A program made the position numbers and the translations under genes. From a virus, in the IMG/VR virus record IMGVR_UViG_3300022074_000410, positions 1-22,442 of that record: a DNA stretch of 22,442 nt. One strand, given 5' to 3'. The notes under the pieces are model-generated. The model had not been told where the DNA came from, did no database searches, and was given only the letters and a program-made list of their open reading frames with translations. Positions 13,170 to 20,989 of the stretch are shown here, in pieces; the stretch's first letter is position 1, and each line of letters opens with the position of its first letter.

Positions 13170-14045
13170 ATGGCTGAAGCAGCTATTATGGCAGAAGAAA
13201 TGCAATCACCAAAAAAGGTTGCGTTTGCGAATAAACCTTACACGCAGGAAGAACGCATTAAGCGTGAAGAAGAAGAACTAGAACAACTTATTAAAGAACA
13301 AAAGGGTGAAGTAAAAGAAGTCGCACAAGAGCAGGAAGAAGAGCCTACTAACGCAGAAGAAAAAACATTTAAAAAGCGTTACTCTGATTTGCGTAGACAC
13401 CAGCAAAAACAATCAGAGGATTTTAAAAAAGAGATTGACAAATTAAAACGTCAGCTTGGCGATGCTACTAAGAAAGAAATGAAACTGCCTAAGTCCGATG
13501 AGGACATTGAACAATGGGCGGCTGACTATCCTGATGTGGCAGCTATCGTAGAAACAATTGCCATGAAAAAAGCACGTGAGCAGTCTACTGCATTGGAAGA
13601 ACGTGTTAAAGCGATTGATGAAATGCAAGTATCTGCTACAAAAGAAAAGGCAGAAGCTGAGTTGATGAGACTGCATCCTGACTTTGGAGACATTCGTGAT
13701 AGCGATGATTTCCATGAGTGGGCTGATGAACAGCCTAAATGGGTACAAGATGCATTGTACGAAAATGATAATGATGCTCGTTCTGCAGCACGGGCAATTG
13801 ACCTGTATAAAGCAGATAAGGGTATTGGTAATGAAAAAAAGTCTAAGAAAACTAAAGGTGCTGCTGAAGCGGTGTCCACTAAAGGCAGTAGAAGCACACC
13901 TCAAACAGACGAGGCTTCCACTTATTTAAAAGAATCTCAGGTTCAGGCAATGTCGCCTCAAGAATATGAGAAGCACTCTGACGAAATTATGGAGGCTATC
14001 CGCACAGGAAAGTTTATCTATGATATTTCTGGCTCTGCCAGATAA
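13170..14045 (+). CDS. head scaffolding protein (probable)
   Basis: This 291-residue protein would template prohead assembly and leave or be lost before packaging. It is very charged and almost wholly helical: glutamate- and lysine-rich coiled coil at about 24-115 (EERIKREEEELEQLIKEQKG, then YSDLRRHQQKQSEDFKKEID), then LPKSDEDIEQWAADYPDVAA and a helical LMRLHPDFGDIRDSDDFHEW segment. A flexible basic linker (KSKKTKGAAEAVSTKGSRST) precedes the C-terminal YLKESQVQAMSPQEYEKHSD, probably the coat-binding end. AAGGAG seven bases upstream supports the start. It lies directly before the major capsid gene, as expected for podoviruses. Confidence 0.85.
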   Translation: MAEAAIMAEEMQSPKKVAFANKPYTQEERIKREEEELEQLIKEQKGEVKEVAQEQEEEPTNAEEKTFKKRYSDLRRHQQKQSEDFKKEIDKLKRQLGDATKKEMKLPKSDEDIEQWAADYPDVAAIVETIAMKKAREQSTALEERVKAIDEMQVSATKEKAEAELMRLHPDFGDIRDSDDFHEWADEQPKWVQDALYENDNDARSAARAIDLYKADKGIGNEKKSKKTKGAAEAVSTKGSRSTPQTDEASTYLKESQVQAMSPQEYEKHSDEIMEAIRTGKFIYDISGSAR

Positions 14046-14053
14046 AAAAAGTG

Positions 14054-14081
14054 TTGACAAGTAGTTATTTTTATGTATAAC
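14054..14081 (+). promoter_or_regulatory. sigma70-type promoter P3 for the capsid unit
   Basis: TTGACA (14054-14059) and TATAAC (14076-14081) are 16 bases apart, with TG one base before the -10 (ATGTATAAC). It lies nine bases after the scaffold stop and 208 bases before the major capsid ATG. The long leader contains the hairpin at 14095-14126 and no gene. A dedicated promoter fits the high demand for coat protein. Confidence 0.8.
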
Positions 14082-14094
14082 TATATGTAACCAA

Positions 14095-14126
14095 GTGTGG
14101 ATGTATATAGCGCAATATGTCCACAC
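14095..14126 (+). promoter_or_regulatory. 5' hairpin of the capsid mRNA
   Basis: GTGTGGATGTAT (14095-14106) pairs with ATATGTCCACAC (14115-14126) over 12 bp, including two G-U pairs, with the loop ATAGCGCA. The predicted P3 start is near 14088, so the stem would sit about seven bases from the 5' end. Such hairpins protect mRNAs from RNase E; that role is inference. About 160 bases of unstructured-looking leader follow, with no ORF that I can support, ending in AGGAG ahead of the capsid gene. Confidence 0.6.
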
Positions 14127-14288
14127 ATAACAGCAAACGAACACAGCTTACGGATTACCTGACGATTTTGGCCTGTTGAATAGTAGGGCGGCCACCTTAC
14201 TTGGATACACACCCAAATGAATTAGCCTCTGATTAGTCTGGTGAGTTTGCATCTGTAAGAAAAATGCTTAACTTTAGGAGAAAATACA

Positions 14289-15344
14289 ATGGCATTTGCA
14301 TCAGCAAGTGGGTATGGTAATCTTCCTAACGGTAATTTTTCACCTGTAATTTACAGCAAACAGGTGCAGCTTGCTTTCCGCAAGTCTGCCGTTGCTGAAG
14401 CAATCACTAATAATGATTACTTCGGTGAGATTGCTGCAATGGGTGATTCCGTTAAGATTATCAAAGAACCCGAAATCACAGTCAAGAACTATGCACGTGG
14501 TACAACTATCACACCGCAAGACCTTGATGACGAAGACTTTAACCTGACAATTGACAAAGCTAACTACTTTGCATTTAAGGTTGATGACATTGAAGAGGCA
14601 CACAGCCACGTAAACTTCCAGCAATTGGCAAGTGACCGTGCTGCGTATCGTTTGGCTGACCAGTTTGACCAAGACGTTCTTGGTTATCTGTGTGGCTTTA
14701 AGCAATCTGCAATTCATGGTGCAGCCGACACAGTTAATACAACTGTTAACGGTTCTGTAGCTGTTTCAACTGCAGGTTCTGACGAACTGCTTTCAAGCAT
14801 GAAACTAGAAGCTGATGACTTTGGTGGTTCATCAGGTTCATCAATTGGTATCCAGCCCCGCTTGCCGGGTGCTTCAGCCGTACCGGGTTCAGGCAATGCC
14901 AACCCAACTATGGTTATTGCACGTATGGCTCGTAAGCTAGACCAGCAGAACGTAGACTCACAGGGCCGTTGGCTCGTTGTTGACCCAGTATTCATGGAAG
15001 TACTGAAGGACGAAGATTCAAAACTTCTGAACTCAGACTTTGGTGGTTCTGGTCTTCAGAACGGTCTCGTAATCAATAACCTGCACGGCTTCCAAGTGTA
15101 TGTTTCAAACAACTTGCCTTCAATTGGAACAGGTTCAGATACCACTGGTGGTACTAACGCTTCCAACTACGGCCTGATTGTTGCTGGACATTCATCATCA
15201 GTAGCTACTGCAGAGCAGATTAACAAGACAGAAACATATCGTGACCCTGACAGCTTTGCTGACATCGTTCGTGGTATGCACCTGTATGGTCGCAAGATTC
15301 TGCGTCCTGAAGGTCTTGTTAACGCTAAAATTAACTTGGTATAA
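14289..15344 (+). CDS. major capsid protein
   Basis: This 351-residue protein should form the icosahedral shell, probably with the HK97 fold common to tailed phages. The opening SGYGNLPNGNFSPVIYSKQV and following FRKSAVAEAITNNDYFGEIA, then GDSVKIIKEPEITVKNY and VDDIEEAHSHVNFQQLASDR, is a pattern I associate with marine podovirus coat proteins. The middle has a glycine/serine-rich loop (about 175-205) that could be the extended surface loop. The C-terminal part contains GRWLVVDPVFMEVLKDEDSK and GFQVYVSNNLPSI, typical P-domain/A-domain strands. The gene has its own promoter, a strong Shine-Dalgarno (AGGAG) and more GC-rich preferred codons than its neighbours, consistent with high expression. 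Confidence 0.9.
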   Translation: MAFASASGYGNLPNGNFSPVIYSKQVQLAFRKSAVAEAITNNDYFGEIAAMGDSVKIIKEPEITVKNYARGTTITPQDLDDEDFNLTIDKANYFAFKVDDIEEAHSHVNFQQLASDRAAYRLADQFDQDVLGYLCGFKQSAIHGAADTVNTTVNGSVAVSTAGSDELLSSMKLEADDFGGSSGSSIGIQPRLPGASAVPGSGNANPTMVIARMARKLDQQNVDSQGRWLVVDPVFMEVLKDEDSKLLNSDFGGSGLQNGLVINNLHGFQVYVSNNLPSIGTGSDTTGGTNASNYGLIVAGHSSSVATAEQINKTETYRDPDSFADIVRGMHLYGRKILRPEGLVNAKINLV

Positions 15345-15359
15345 GGGGAGTATTGAAAA

Positions 15360-15839
15360 ATGGCTAACATTACTGCAGTACTTCACCCTGCATCAGGGAA
15401 CTCACAGCGTGGACGTAACCCGTACTACGTAGATGTCACAATTGACTTGACAAAAAATAGCATTGCCCCCGGTGATACTATTCAGGCAATTACCGTACCT
15501 GCTAATACGCTAATCATGGCAGCAGGATTTCAAGTTGTAGAATCTGCAACTATGAATACGGCTACAGACGCAACTGCTGCTCTTGGCTTCACTGGTGGTG
15601 ATGTTGATGAGTTTGCAGCGGCACTAGACATTGACGGTGCATCTGATGGCGATTATGCTCCACAGGTTTCAATTGATGGACTAGCACTTTCTACATCAGG
15701 CGACACAATTGACTTTGTGTTGGCGGGTAGTGGTGCGTCATTTACAGCAGGTAAGCTACGTGCTTACGCTGTGATGATGGACATCAGCGACCAAGGTAAC
15801 ATGGCTGCTGACGAAGTAGACCGTGATACACTTGCATAA
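15360..15839 (+). CDS. probable head decoration protein
   Basis: This 159-residue beta-rich protein directly follows the major capsid gene with AAGGGGAG upstream. It has strands such as YYVDVTIDLTKNSIAPGDTI and ITVPANTLIMAAGFQVV, an alanine/aspartate-rich middle and SGDTIDFVLAGSGASFTAGK, with no helices of length. Acidic composition, absence of cysteine and the position just behind the coat suit a capsid-stabilising or decoration protein. I do not recognise a named family. A hairpin with a UUCG loop follows the stop, so this gene and the coat gene may form a two-gene high-level transcript. Confidence 0.7.
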   Translation: MANITAVLHPASGNSQRGRNPYYVDVTIDLTKNSIAPGDTIQAITVPANTLIMAAGFQVVESATMNTATDATAALGFTGGDVDEFAAALDIDGASDGDYAPQVSIDGLALSTSGDTIDFVLAGSGASFTAGKLRAYAVMMDISDQGNMAADEVDRDTLA

Positions 15840-15850
15840 GTAATCACTTG

Positions 15851-15876
15851 GTGGGGGCAGCTTCGGTTGCCCCTAC
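15851..15876 (+). terminator. C(UUCG)G hairpin, partial terminator
   Basis: The arms 15851-15861 and 15866-15876 pair over 11 bp with a G-rich lower stem (GGGGCAGC with GTTGCCCC) and the very stable C(UUCG)G tetraloop. Two pairs are G-U. The following bases TTACTCTTTT give only a weak U-tract. It stands between the decoration and adaptor genes and ends about 20 bases before the adaptor start, so it probably attenuates rather than blocks transcription. It might also act as a 3' stabiliser of the coat mRNA. Confidence 0.7.
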
Positions 15877-15897
15877 TTACTCTTTTAGGAATATGTG

Positions 15898-16608
15898 ATG
15901 GACTTTCTTAGCCTGACAAATAAAGTACTTGGAAGAATGAATGAGGTGCAGCTTACTGCATCAAATTTTGCTACTGCACGTGGCTATCAAATACAATGTC
16001 AAAATGCTGTGAATGAAGCTATCAATTATATTAATCAACGTGAATATGGCTGGCCTTTTAGCCATGCTACAAGCACTGTAACTCTAGTAGCTAATCAGAC
16101 TAGGTATTCTATTCCAACTACCGCTACACACGTTGACTACGAAACATTTAGAATAAGTAAAGATAACACGTTAGGCGTAGCTGGAACTACTCTACGTGTA
16201 TTAGATTATAAACAATACATTGACAGATATGTTGACCAAGAAAGTACAACAGGCGTAGGTGGTGTACCCATTTATGTTTTTCGTACTCCTGATAATAACT
16301 ATGGTCTATATCCATACCCTGATAATACATACGAATTAAAATTTGAATACTTTGATAAGCCAGTAGCATTGGCTTTGGCTACAGACATACCAACAGTACC
16401 AGAGCAATTTGAACAGGTAATTGTAGATGGTGCAACTGCATATGCATATCAGTATCGTGGTGAAGCACAACAATACGGAATTAACTTTGCCCGTTTCGAA
16501 GATGGCATTAAACATATGCAGTCATTGCTACTAAACAGAACAGACTACGTAAGGTCAACATATATACCACATTCGCAAAGATATGGCATTAACGTAGCTG
16601 GATTTTAA
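15898..16608 (+). CDS. head-tail adaptor (tail tubular protein A-like)
   Basis: This 236-residue protein would bind under the portal and join it to the tail nozzle. The N-terminal helical part (FLSLTNKVLGRMNEVQLTAS, then AVNEAINYINQREYGWPF) leads to a beta-rich domain (TVTLVANQTRYSIPTTATHV, NYGLYPYPDNTYELKFEY), and a helical end (IPTVPEQFEQVIVDGATAYA, then FARFEDGIKHMQSLLL). This is the layout of podovirus adaptors such as T7 gp11. The ATG at 15898 has AGGA seven bases upstream; a GTG at 15895 is in frame but too close. The nozzle gene follows after nine bases. Confidence 0.8.
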   Translation: MDFLSLTNKVLGRMNEVQLTASNFATARGYQIQCQNAVNEAINYINQREYGWPFSHATSTVTLVANQTRYSIPTTATHVDYETFRISKDNTLGVAGTTLRVLDYKQYIDRYVDQESTTGVGGVPIYVFRTPDNNYGLYPYPDNTYELKFEYFDKPVALALATDIPTVPEQFEQVIVDGATAYAYQYRGEAQQYGINFARFEDGIKHMQSLLLNRTDYVRSTYIPHSQRYGINVAGF

Positions 16609-16617
16609 GGTGACATA

Positions 16618-18126
16618 ATGGCAGATGAATCCGGCCTCAGTCCATATGTGTTTGCCTGTGAAGGTGGCTTAATACTAGACCAATCTACTTTTGCCATTAC
16701 TCCGGGTTCAGCACTTGAACTAGAAAACTTTGAACCTGCTGTTACGGGTGGATACAGACGTATCTCTGGGTACGAAAAGTGGAATAGTAACATTGTTCCA
16801 CAAGATACGTCATCAACAGAAAAAGTTCTAATGTCTGCGTACTTTAACGCTAGTGTTATTGCAGCACGTGGAACTAAAGTTTATAAAGCAGGTAGTGGTT
16901 CTGGCTCTTGGACACAGATAGACTCTGGTAGAACAAATGCAGGAAGATACACACACTTCCGTTACAGTCTTGCTGGTACAGATTTTATTGTTTGGGCAGA
17001 TGGCGCAAATCATGCGTCCAAGTATGATGGCACTACTGTTACTGATTTAAATTCTACAGGCGCACCTGCTAACCCACAGTATGTAGTAAACTTTAAAAAC
17101 GCTTTGTTCTTTGCTGGTCATTCAGCTAATCCAGAAGAAATAGTTTTTACTGCTCCTTATAGCGATAGTGATTTTTCCGTAGCTAACGGTGCTGGCTCTA
17201 TTGCAGTAAACAGTAAGATTACAGGGTTATACTCGTTTCGTAATGAACTGTATGTTTTTTGTGAAGAACGTATATTTAAACTTGTAGGCAATACATCTGC
17301 TGATTTTGTATTACAATCGGTTACTCGTGAGATTGGTTGCCTTAATGGATTTACCATTCAAGAATTTGCTGGTGACTTAATCTTTCTAGGAGCAGATGGA
17401 TTAAGAACAATTGCAGGTACAGAAAAAATTGGTGACGTTGAACTTGGTACAATTAGTAGGCAGATACAAGAACGATTTGTTGGGCTAACTAACATAGATG
17501 AATTTTGTAGCTTAATTATACCAGATAAAACACAATACAGATTGTTTTTCTCAAATGCTAATACAACAAGGGAATTAACAAAAGGTATTATAGGTGTTCG
17601 TAAACAGAGTGGTTACGAATACGCTGACATGAGTGGCATTAGACCTAGCTGTACTGATTACATAGTATCTCAAGGCGAGAGTATTATTTTACATGGCGAG
17701 TATGATGGCTATGTGTATCGCCAAGAAAAAGGTGATAATTTTGATGGTAATAATGTAGATGCTAAGTATCGCTCACCTGACCTTACAATGGGTGATGCAG
17801 GTATTCGCAAAGCATTTCAACGTATCATCGTAAACTATGCGCCTGAAGCTGCAGTTAATGCTGACTTGTTTATTAGATATGATTATGAAGCAGCAAGTGT
17901 AGCAAGACCAGCAGCGTATCCGTTTAGTAGTGCTAGTATATTTGCTATATATGGTACGTCTACTTATGGTACAGCAACATACGGTGGACAGGTTAACCCA
18001 TTATTTAGACAGCCAATTGAAGGTAGCGGATTTAGTATGGCTATACGAGTTAATGATAGAGGAACATCTGCCCCATACGCACTTAAAGGTTTTCAGCTAG
18101 AGTTTGCAGTAGGGGCTAGGAGATAA
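16618..18126 (+). CDS. tail nozzle / beta-propeller tail protein
   Basis: This 502-residue protein is nearly all beta structure, with repeated strand-turn units such as RGTKVYKAGSGSGSWTQIDS, DFIVWADGANHASKYDG and KNALFFAGHSANPEEIVFTA. This repetition, and the sequence SGYEKWNSNIV near the N-terminus, match the propeller-type tail proteins of podoviruses (T7 gp12, P22 gp10). A RNELYVFCEERIFKLVG segment and LIFLGADGLRTIAGTEKIGD follow the same pattern. It lies between the adaptor and the fibre genes, where the nozzle or DNA-stabilising protein is expected. No signal peptide or enzyme motif is visible. The choice between gp10-like and gp12-like remains open. Confidence 0.75.
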   Translation: MADESGLSPYVFACEGGLILDQSTFAITPGSALELENFEPAVTGGYRRISGYEKWNSNIVPQDTSSTEKVLMSAYFNASVIAARGTKVYKAGSGSGSWTQIDSGRTNAGRYTHFRYSLAGTDFIVWADGANHASKYDGTTVTDLNSTGAPANPQYVVNFKNALFFAGHSANPEEIVFTAPYSDSDFSVANGAGSIAVNSKITGLYSFRNELYVFCEERIFKLVGNTSADFVLQSVTREIGCLNGFTIQEFAGDLIFLGADGLRTIAGTEKIGDVELGTISRQIQERFVGLTNIDEFCSLIIPDKTQYRLFFSNANTTRELTKGIIGVRKQSGYEYADMSGIRPSCTDYIVSQGESIILHGEYDGYVYRQEKGDNFDGNNVDAKYRSPDLTMGDAGIRKAFQRIIVNYAPEAAVNADLFIRYDYEAASVARPAAYPFSSASIFAIYGTSTYGTATYGGQVNPLFRQPIEGSGFSMAIRVNDRGTSAPYALKGFQLEFAVGARR

Positions 18127-18129
18127 AGC

Positions 18130-20145
18130 ATGGCAGGTTATACCAGACAGTCTACATATGCTAATGGCGATATTATTCAAGCATCAGACAGTAATGATGA
18201 GTTCAATCAACTTGTCAGCGTCTTTGACATATCTACTGGTCACAAGCATAACGGTACTGTGGGTGAAGGCCCGGTTATCGGTTTAATCGGAGACCCCGGT
18301 GTTGCTACCCCACTTAACAAAGTTGTTGTAGACGATACTAATAACCGTGTTGGTGTGTTTGTAGATGTATCCAGCAGCACAGTAGAACAGGTACGTTTTC
18401 AAGATGGTCTTATTGTTCCTGTTACCACTAATGATGTAGATTTAGGTACAAGTAGCTTACAGTTTAAAGATTTGTACTTAGATGGCACTGCTACCGTTGA
18501 TGGTCTAGCTATGCCTACCACTACTGTTACAGACATTCTTGATGAAGATAATATGTCCTCTAACAGTGCTACTGCTTTAGCTACACAACAGTCTATCAAG
18601 GCATACGTAGATACACAACTAACTGCAGAGGACTTGGATTTTCAAGGTGACTCAGGCGGTGCATTGTCTGTAGACCTTGACAGCCAAACATTCACTATTG
18701 CTGGTGGTACAGGTGTTGACACAAGTGGTTCTGGTCAAACTCTTACTATTGCTATTGACAGCACGGTTACTACTCTTGCAGGTACGCAAACCCTCACAAA
18801 TAAAACACTCACAAGTCCTGTACTAAATACAGGTGTCAGTGGCACGGCTATTCTTGACGAAGACAACATGGCATCTGATAGCAATACTCAGTTGGCAACA
18901 CAGCAGTCAATTAAAGCCTACGTAGACTCTCAAGTTACTGCCCAAGACTTAGATTTTCAGGCTGATTCAGGTGGCGCACTGTCTATTGATTTAGATAGTG
19001 AAACGATGACGTTTACAGGCGGCACAGGCATTGACACTACTGGTTCTAGTAATGATGTGACCTTTGCAATAGATAGCACTGTCACCACTCTTACAGGCTC
19101 ACAAACGCTGACTAACAAAACGCTAACTTCTCCTGTACTAAATACTGCAGTAAGCGGTACTGCTGTGCTGGACGAAGATAATATGTCTTCAGATAGTGAC
19201 ACTCAGTTAGCAACGCAACAGTCTATTAAAGCGTATGTTGATGCGCAGGTTGCTACTGTTCCTACTGGTGATATTACAGCCGTAGTTGCTGGTGACGGTT
19301 TATCAGGTGGTGCAACTTCTGGTTCAGCTACTTTGAATGTAGACGCTACAGTAATTACAGGCCAAACTGCAGAAACGTCTATAGACACAACTAACGATTT
19401 AGTTCTTCTTTATGACAATTCTGCAACAGCACTAAGAAAAGTAGCTGTTACTAATCTTATAGCAGCTAGTGGTGGACTAACCGATGTTGTTGGCGATACC
19501 ACACCACAGCTTGGCGGTGACTTAGACACTAACGGTAATGACATTGTAACAACTTCTAATGCTACCCTAGACCTTGCACCACACGGTACAGGAACAGTTG
19601 TTGTCAGGGGTAATACTAATCCGGGTGCTGTAGTATTTAACTGTGAGTCTAACTCGCACGGTCAAACAGTTATAGCGCAACCTCACTCTGCTTCTGTAAC
19701 CAACACCTTGACATTACCTGCTGGCGGTAATCAGGAGATTGTGGGTACAACAGCAACACAGACGCTTACTAACAAGTCTATTGTAGCTACCCAGCTTACT
19801 GGTACGATTGCAAATGCACGTTTGGATGCTGAGTTACAGGCAATCGCAGGGCTAACTTCTGCAGCAGATAAGGGTATTCAGTTTACTGGTTCTGGTACGG
19901 CTGCGGTGTATGACCTAACAGCGGCAGGTAAAGCACTATTAGATGACGCAGATGCAACAGCGCAGCGCAGTACATTAGGACTAGGCTCTGCCGCAGTATT
20001 AACAGCAGGTACATCTGCTAACAATGCAGTACAGCTAGACGGGTCTGCTAGACTACCAGCAGTAGATGGGTCACAACTAACTAACCTACCATCTTCAGGT
20101 GGTGCTACTGCTGGTTTTGCAGTGGCTATGGCAATTGCGCTTTAG
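18130..20145 (+). CDS. main tail fibre with internal 105-residue repeats
   Basis: This 671-residue protein is probably a trimeric fibre attached to the tail and involved in host recognition. The N-terminal segment (1-60, YTRQSTYANGDIIQASDSN, then GHKHNGTVGEG) is likely the tail-binding end. Residues 136-345 are two tandem 105-residue repeats with a partial third, each with LDEDNM, LATQQSIKAYVD and QTLTNKTLTSPVL. Another QTLTNK lies near residue 545. The C-terminal portion has LGLGSAAVLTAGTSANNAVQ and ends in a hydrophobic GFAVAMAIAL. Threonine, serine and aspartate dominate, cysteine is nearly absent. It follows the nozzle gene after three bases and ends just before promoter P4. Confidence 0.85.
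   Translation: MAGYTRQSTYANGDIIQASDSNDEFNQLVSVFDISTGHKHNGTVGEGPVIGLIGDPGVATPLNKVVVDDTNNRVGVFVDVSSSTVEQVRFQDGLIVPVTTNDVDLGTSSLQFKDLYLDGTATVDGLAMPTTTVTDILDEDNMSSNSATALATQQSIKAYVDTQLTAEDLDFQGDSGGALSVDLDSQTFTIAGGTGVDTSGSGQTLTIAIDSTVTTLAGTQTLTNKTLTSPVLNTGVSGTAILDEDNMASDSNTQLATQQSIKAYVDSQVTAQDLDFQADSGGALSIDLDSETMTFTGGTGIDTTGSSNDVTFAIDSTVTTLTGSQTLTNKTLTSPVLNTAVSGTAVLDEDNMSSDSDTQLATQQSIKAYVDAQVATVPTGDITAVVAGDGLSGGATSGSATLNVDATVITGQTAETSIDTTNDLVLLYDNSATALRKVAVTNLIAASGGLTDVVGDTTPQLGGDLDTNGNDIVTTSNATLDLAPHGTGTVVVRGNTNPGAVVFNCESNSHGQTVIAQPHSASVTNTLTLPAGGNQEIVGTTATQTLTNKSIVATQLTGTIANARLDAELQAIAGLTSAADKGIQFTGSGTAAVYDLTAAGKALLDDADATAQRSTLGLGSAAVLTAGTSANNAVQLDGSARLPAVDGSQLTNLPSSGGATAGFAVAMAIAL
18535..19251 (+). 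repeat. tandem 315-bp repeats inside the fibre gene
   Basis: Units begin at 18535, 18850 and 19165, exactly 315 bases (105 codons) apart; the third stops after about 29 codons near 19251. Each starts with an ILDEDNM or VLDEDNM codon block and contains LATQQSIKAYVD. The protein is much better conserved than the DNA, with many silent differences, so the duplications are old or synonymous change has been tolerated. Such arrays change fibre length by recombination. Confidence 0.9.
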
Positions 20146-20148
20146 CAC

Positions 20149-20177
20149 TTGACACACGTATATAAGTATGATATAAT
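20149..20177 (+). promoter_or_regulatory. sigma70-type promoter P4 for the distal fibre unit
   Basis: TTGACA (20149-20154) and TATAAT (20172-20177) are 17 bases apart, filling the gap between the main fibre and the small protein at 20203. The -10 box lies in the 9-base loop of an inverted repeat, TAAGTAT (20163-20169) and ATACTTA (20179-20185). The leader is only about 19 nt, with TTAGGAG in front of the ATG. Confidence 0.85.
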
Positions 20178-20202
20178 TATACTTAATTAATTAGGAGAAA
20201 TC

Positions 20203-20529
20203 ATGGCACAGGATTTTGAAAGAAACATTGCAAGGAATGTTGGTACAGCCGCAGTAACTATGCGTACCGCTAATTCCGATGATGCGCTTATAGGTATCAA
20301 CATTGCTAATGTTACAACTTCCCAAATCAACATGGATGTGTTTATTAACGATGGGTCTAACGACTACTACATTGTTAAGGATGCACCTATACCTGCAGGG
20401 TCAGCTTTGCAGGTGCTTGATGGTGGAGCAAAGGTTGTAATGCAAGCAAGTGACGTACTAAAGGTACAGTCCGACACCGCAAGCAGCGCAGATGTTTGGG
20501 TCTCTGTAGTTGACACCATCAGTTCATAA
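20203..20529 (+). CDS. small beta-rich virion protein (probable)
   Basis: This 108-residue protein, first in the P4 unit, has the strand pattern VTTSQINMDVFINDGSNDYY, IPAGSALQVLDGGAKVVMQ and ASDVLKVQSDTASSADVWVS, close to the 2820-3179 protein and to a pattern I recall among phage structural proteins. It has a strong Shine-Dalgarno (TTAGGAG). Cysteine and membrane segments are absent. It may be a fibre- or nozzle-associated accessory or a chaperone-like cap; the fibre context makes a virion role likely but not proven. Confidence 0.7.
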   Translation: MAQDFERNIARNVGTAAVTMRTANSDDALIGINIANVTTSQINMDVFINDGSNDYYIVKDAPIPAGSALQVLDGGAKVVMQASDVLKVQSDTASSADVWVSVVDTISS

Positions 20530-20539
20530 GGAATAGATA

Positions 20540-20989
20540 ATGCCTTTAATCGGTAATCCTATCACTGCAAGTTTTCAGGCTAGACCTGCTACCGAAGAGT
20601 TTAACGGTAACGGGTCTACAACCACGTTTACTCTGGGTCACACAGTAACACAAGAAGATATTCTAGTGTCTGTAGACGGTGTTATACAGGAAAGTGTTGA
20701 TGCGTTCACTGTGCCAGACGGTACAACACTTACCTTTACTGCAGCACCGTCAAGCGGAACAGGTAATATCTTTGTAATTTATATGGGTGTGTCGGCAGCG
20801 TCTGTAACACCTGCCGCAGAAAACAAGGGTAACTTCAAGGCAAGCGGCATCTTCCGTACCAATGCACAATCCCTTGCATCTAACACAACCATCCTTGCAA
20901 CAGAGAACGCCAATGTTACTGGCCCACTTACTGTGGCCTCTGGTGTTACATTAACCGTTGAAAGCGGTGGGACATTGGTGACGCTATGA
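20540..20989 (+). CDS. short fibre or fibre-associated protein
   Basis: This 149-residue protein has an N-terminal domain with FNGNGSTTTFTLGHTVTQED, ILVSVDGVIQESVDAF and LTFTAAPSSGTGNIFVIYMG, a beta-sandwich pattern common in marine phage fibres. The C-terminal third (FKASGIFRTNAQSLASNTTI, then LTVASGVTLTVESGGTLVTL) resembles a beta-solenoid or fibre-shaft tail. It probably joins or decorates the main fibre. It ends by overlapping the next gene by four bases (ATGA). Confidence 0.75.
   Translation: MPLIGNPITASFQARPATEEFNGNGSTTTFTLGHTVTQEDILVSVDGVIQESVDAFTVPDGTTLTFTAAPSSGTGNIFVIYMGVSAASVTPAAENKGNFKASGIFRTNAQSLASNTTILATENANVTGPLTVASGVTLTVESGGTLVTL

Noticed and set aside
13443-13904. Two minus-strand frames (123 and 153 codons) under the scaffold gene
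   Set aside because: Antisense of a Glu/Lys-rich coiled-coil gene commonly stays open; the products are Phe/Leu/Ser/Cys-rich without motifs.
14046-14288. tRNA or small gene in the capsid leader
   Set aside because: I found no cloverleaf and no frame with a start and ribosome site; only the promoter and hairpin are supported.
15447-15452. TTGACA inside the decoration gene
   Set aside because: The sequence 17 bases on (GGTGATACT) is a poor -10 and the site is coding.
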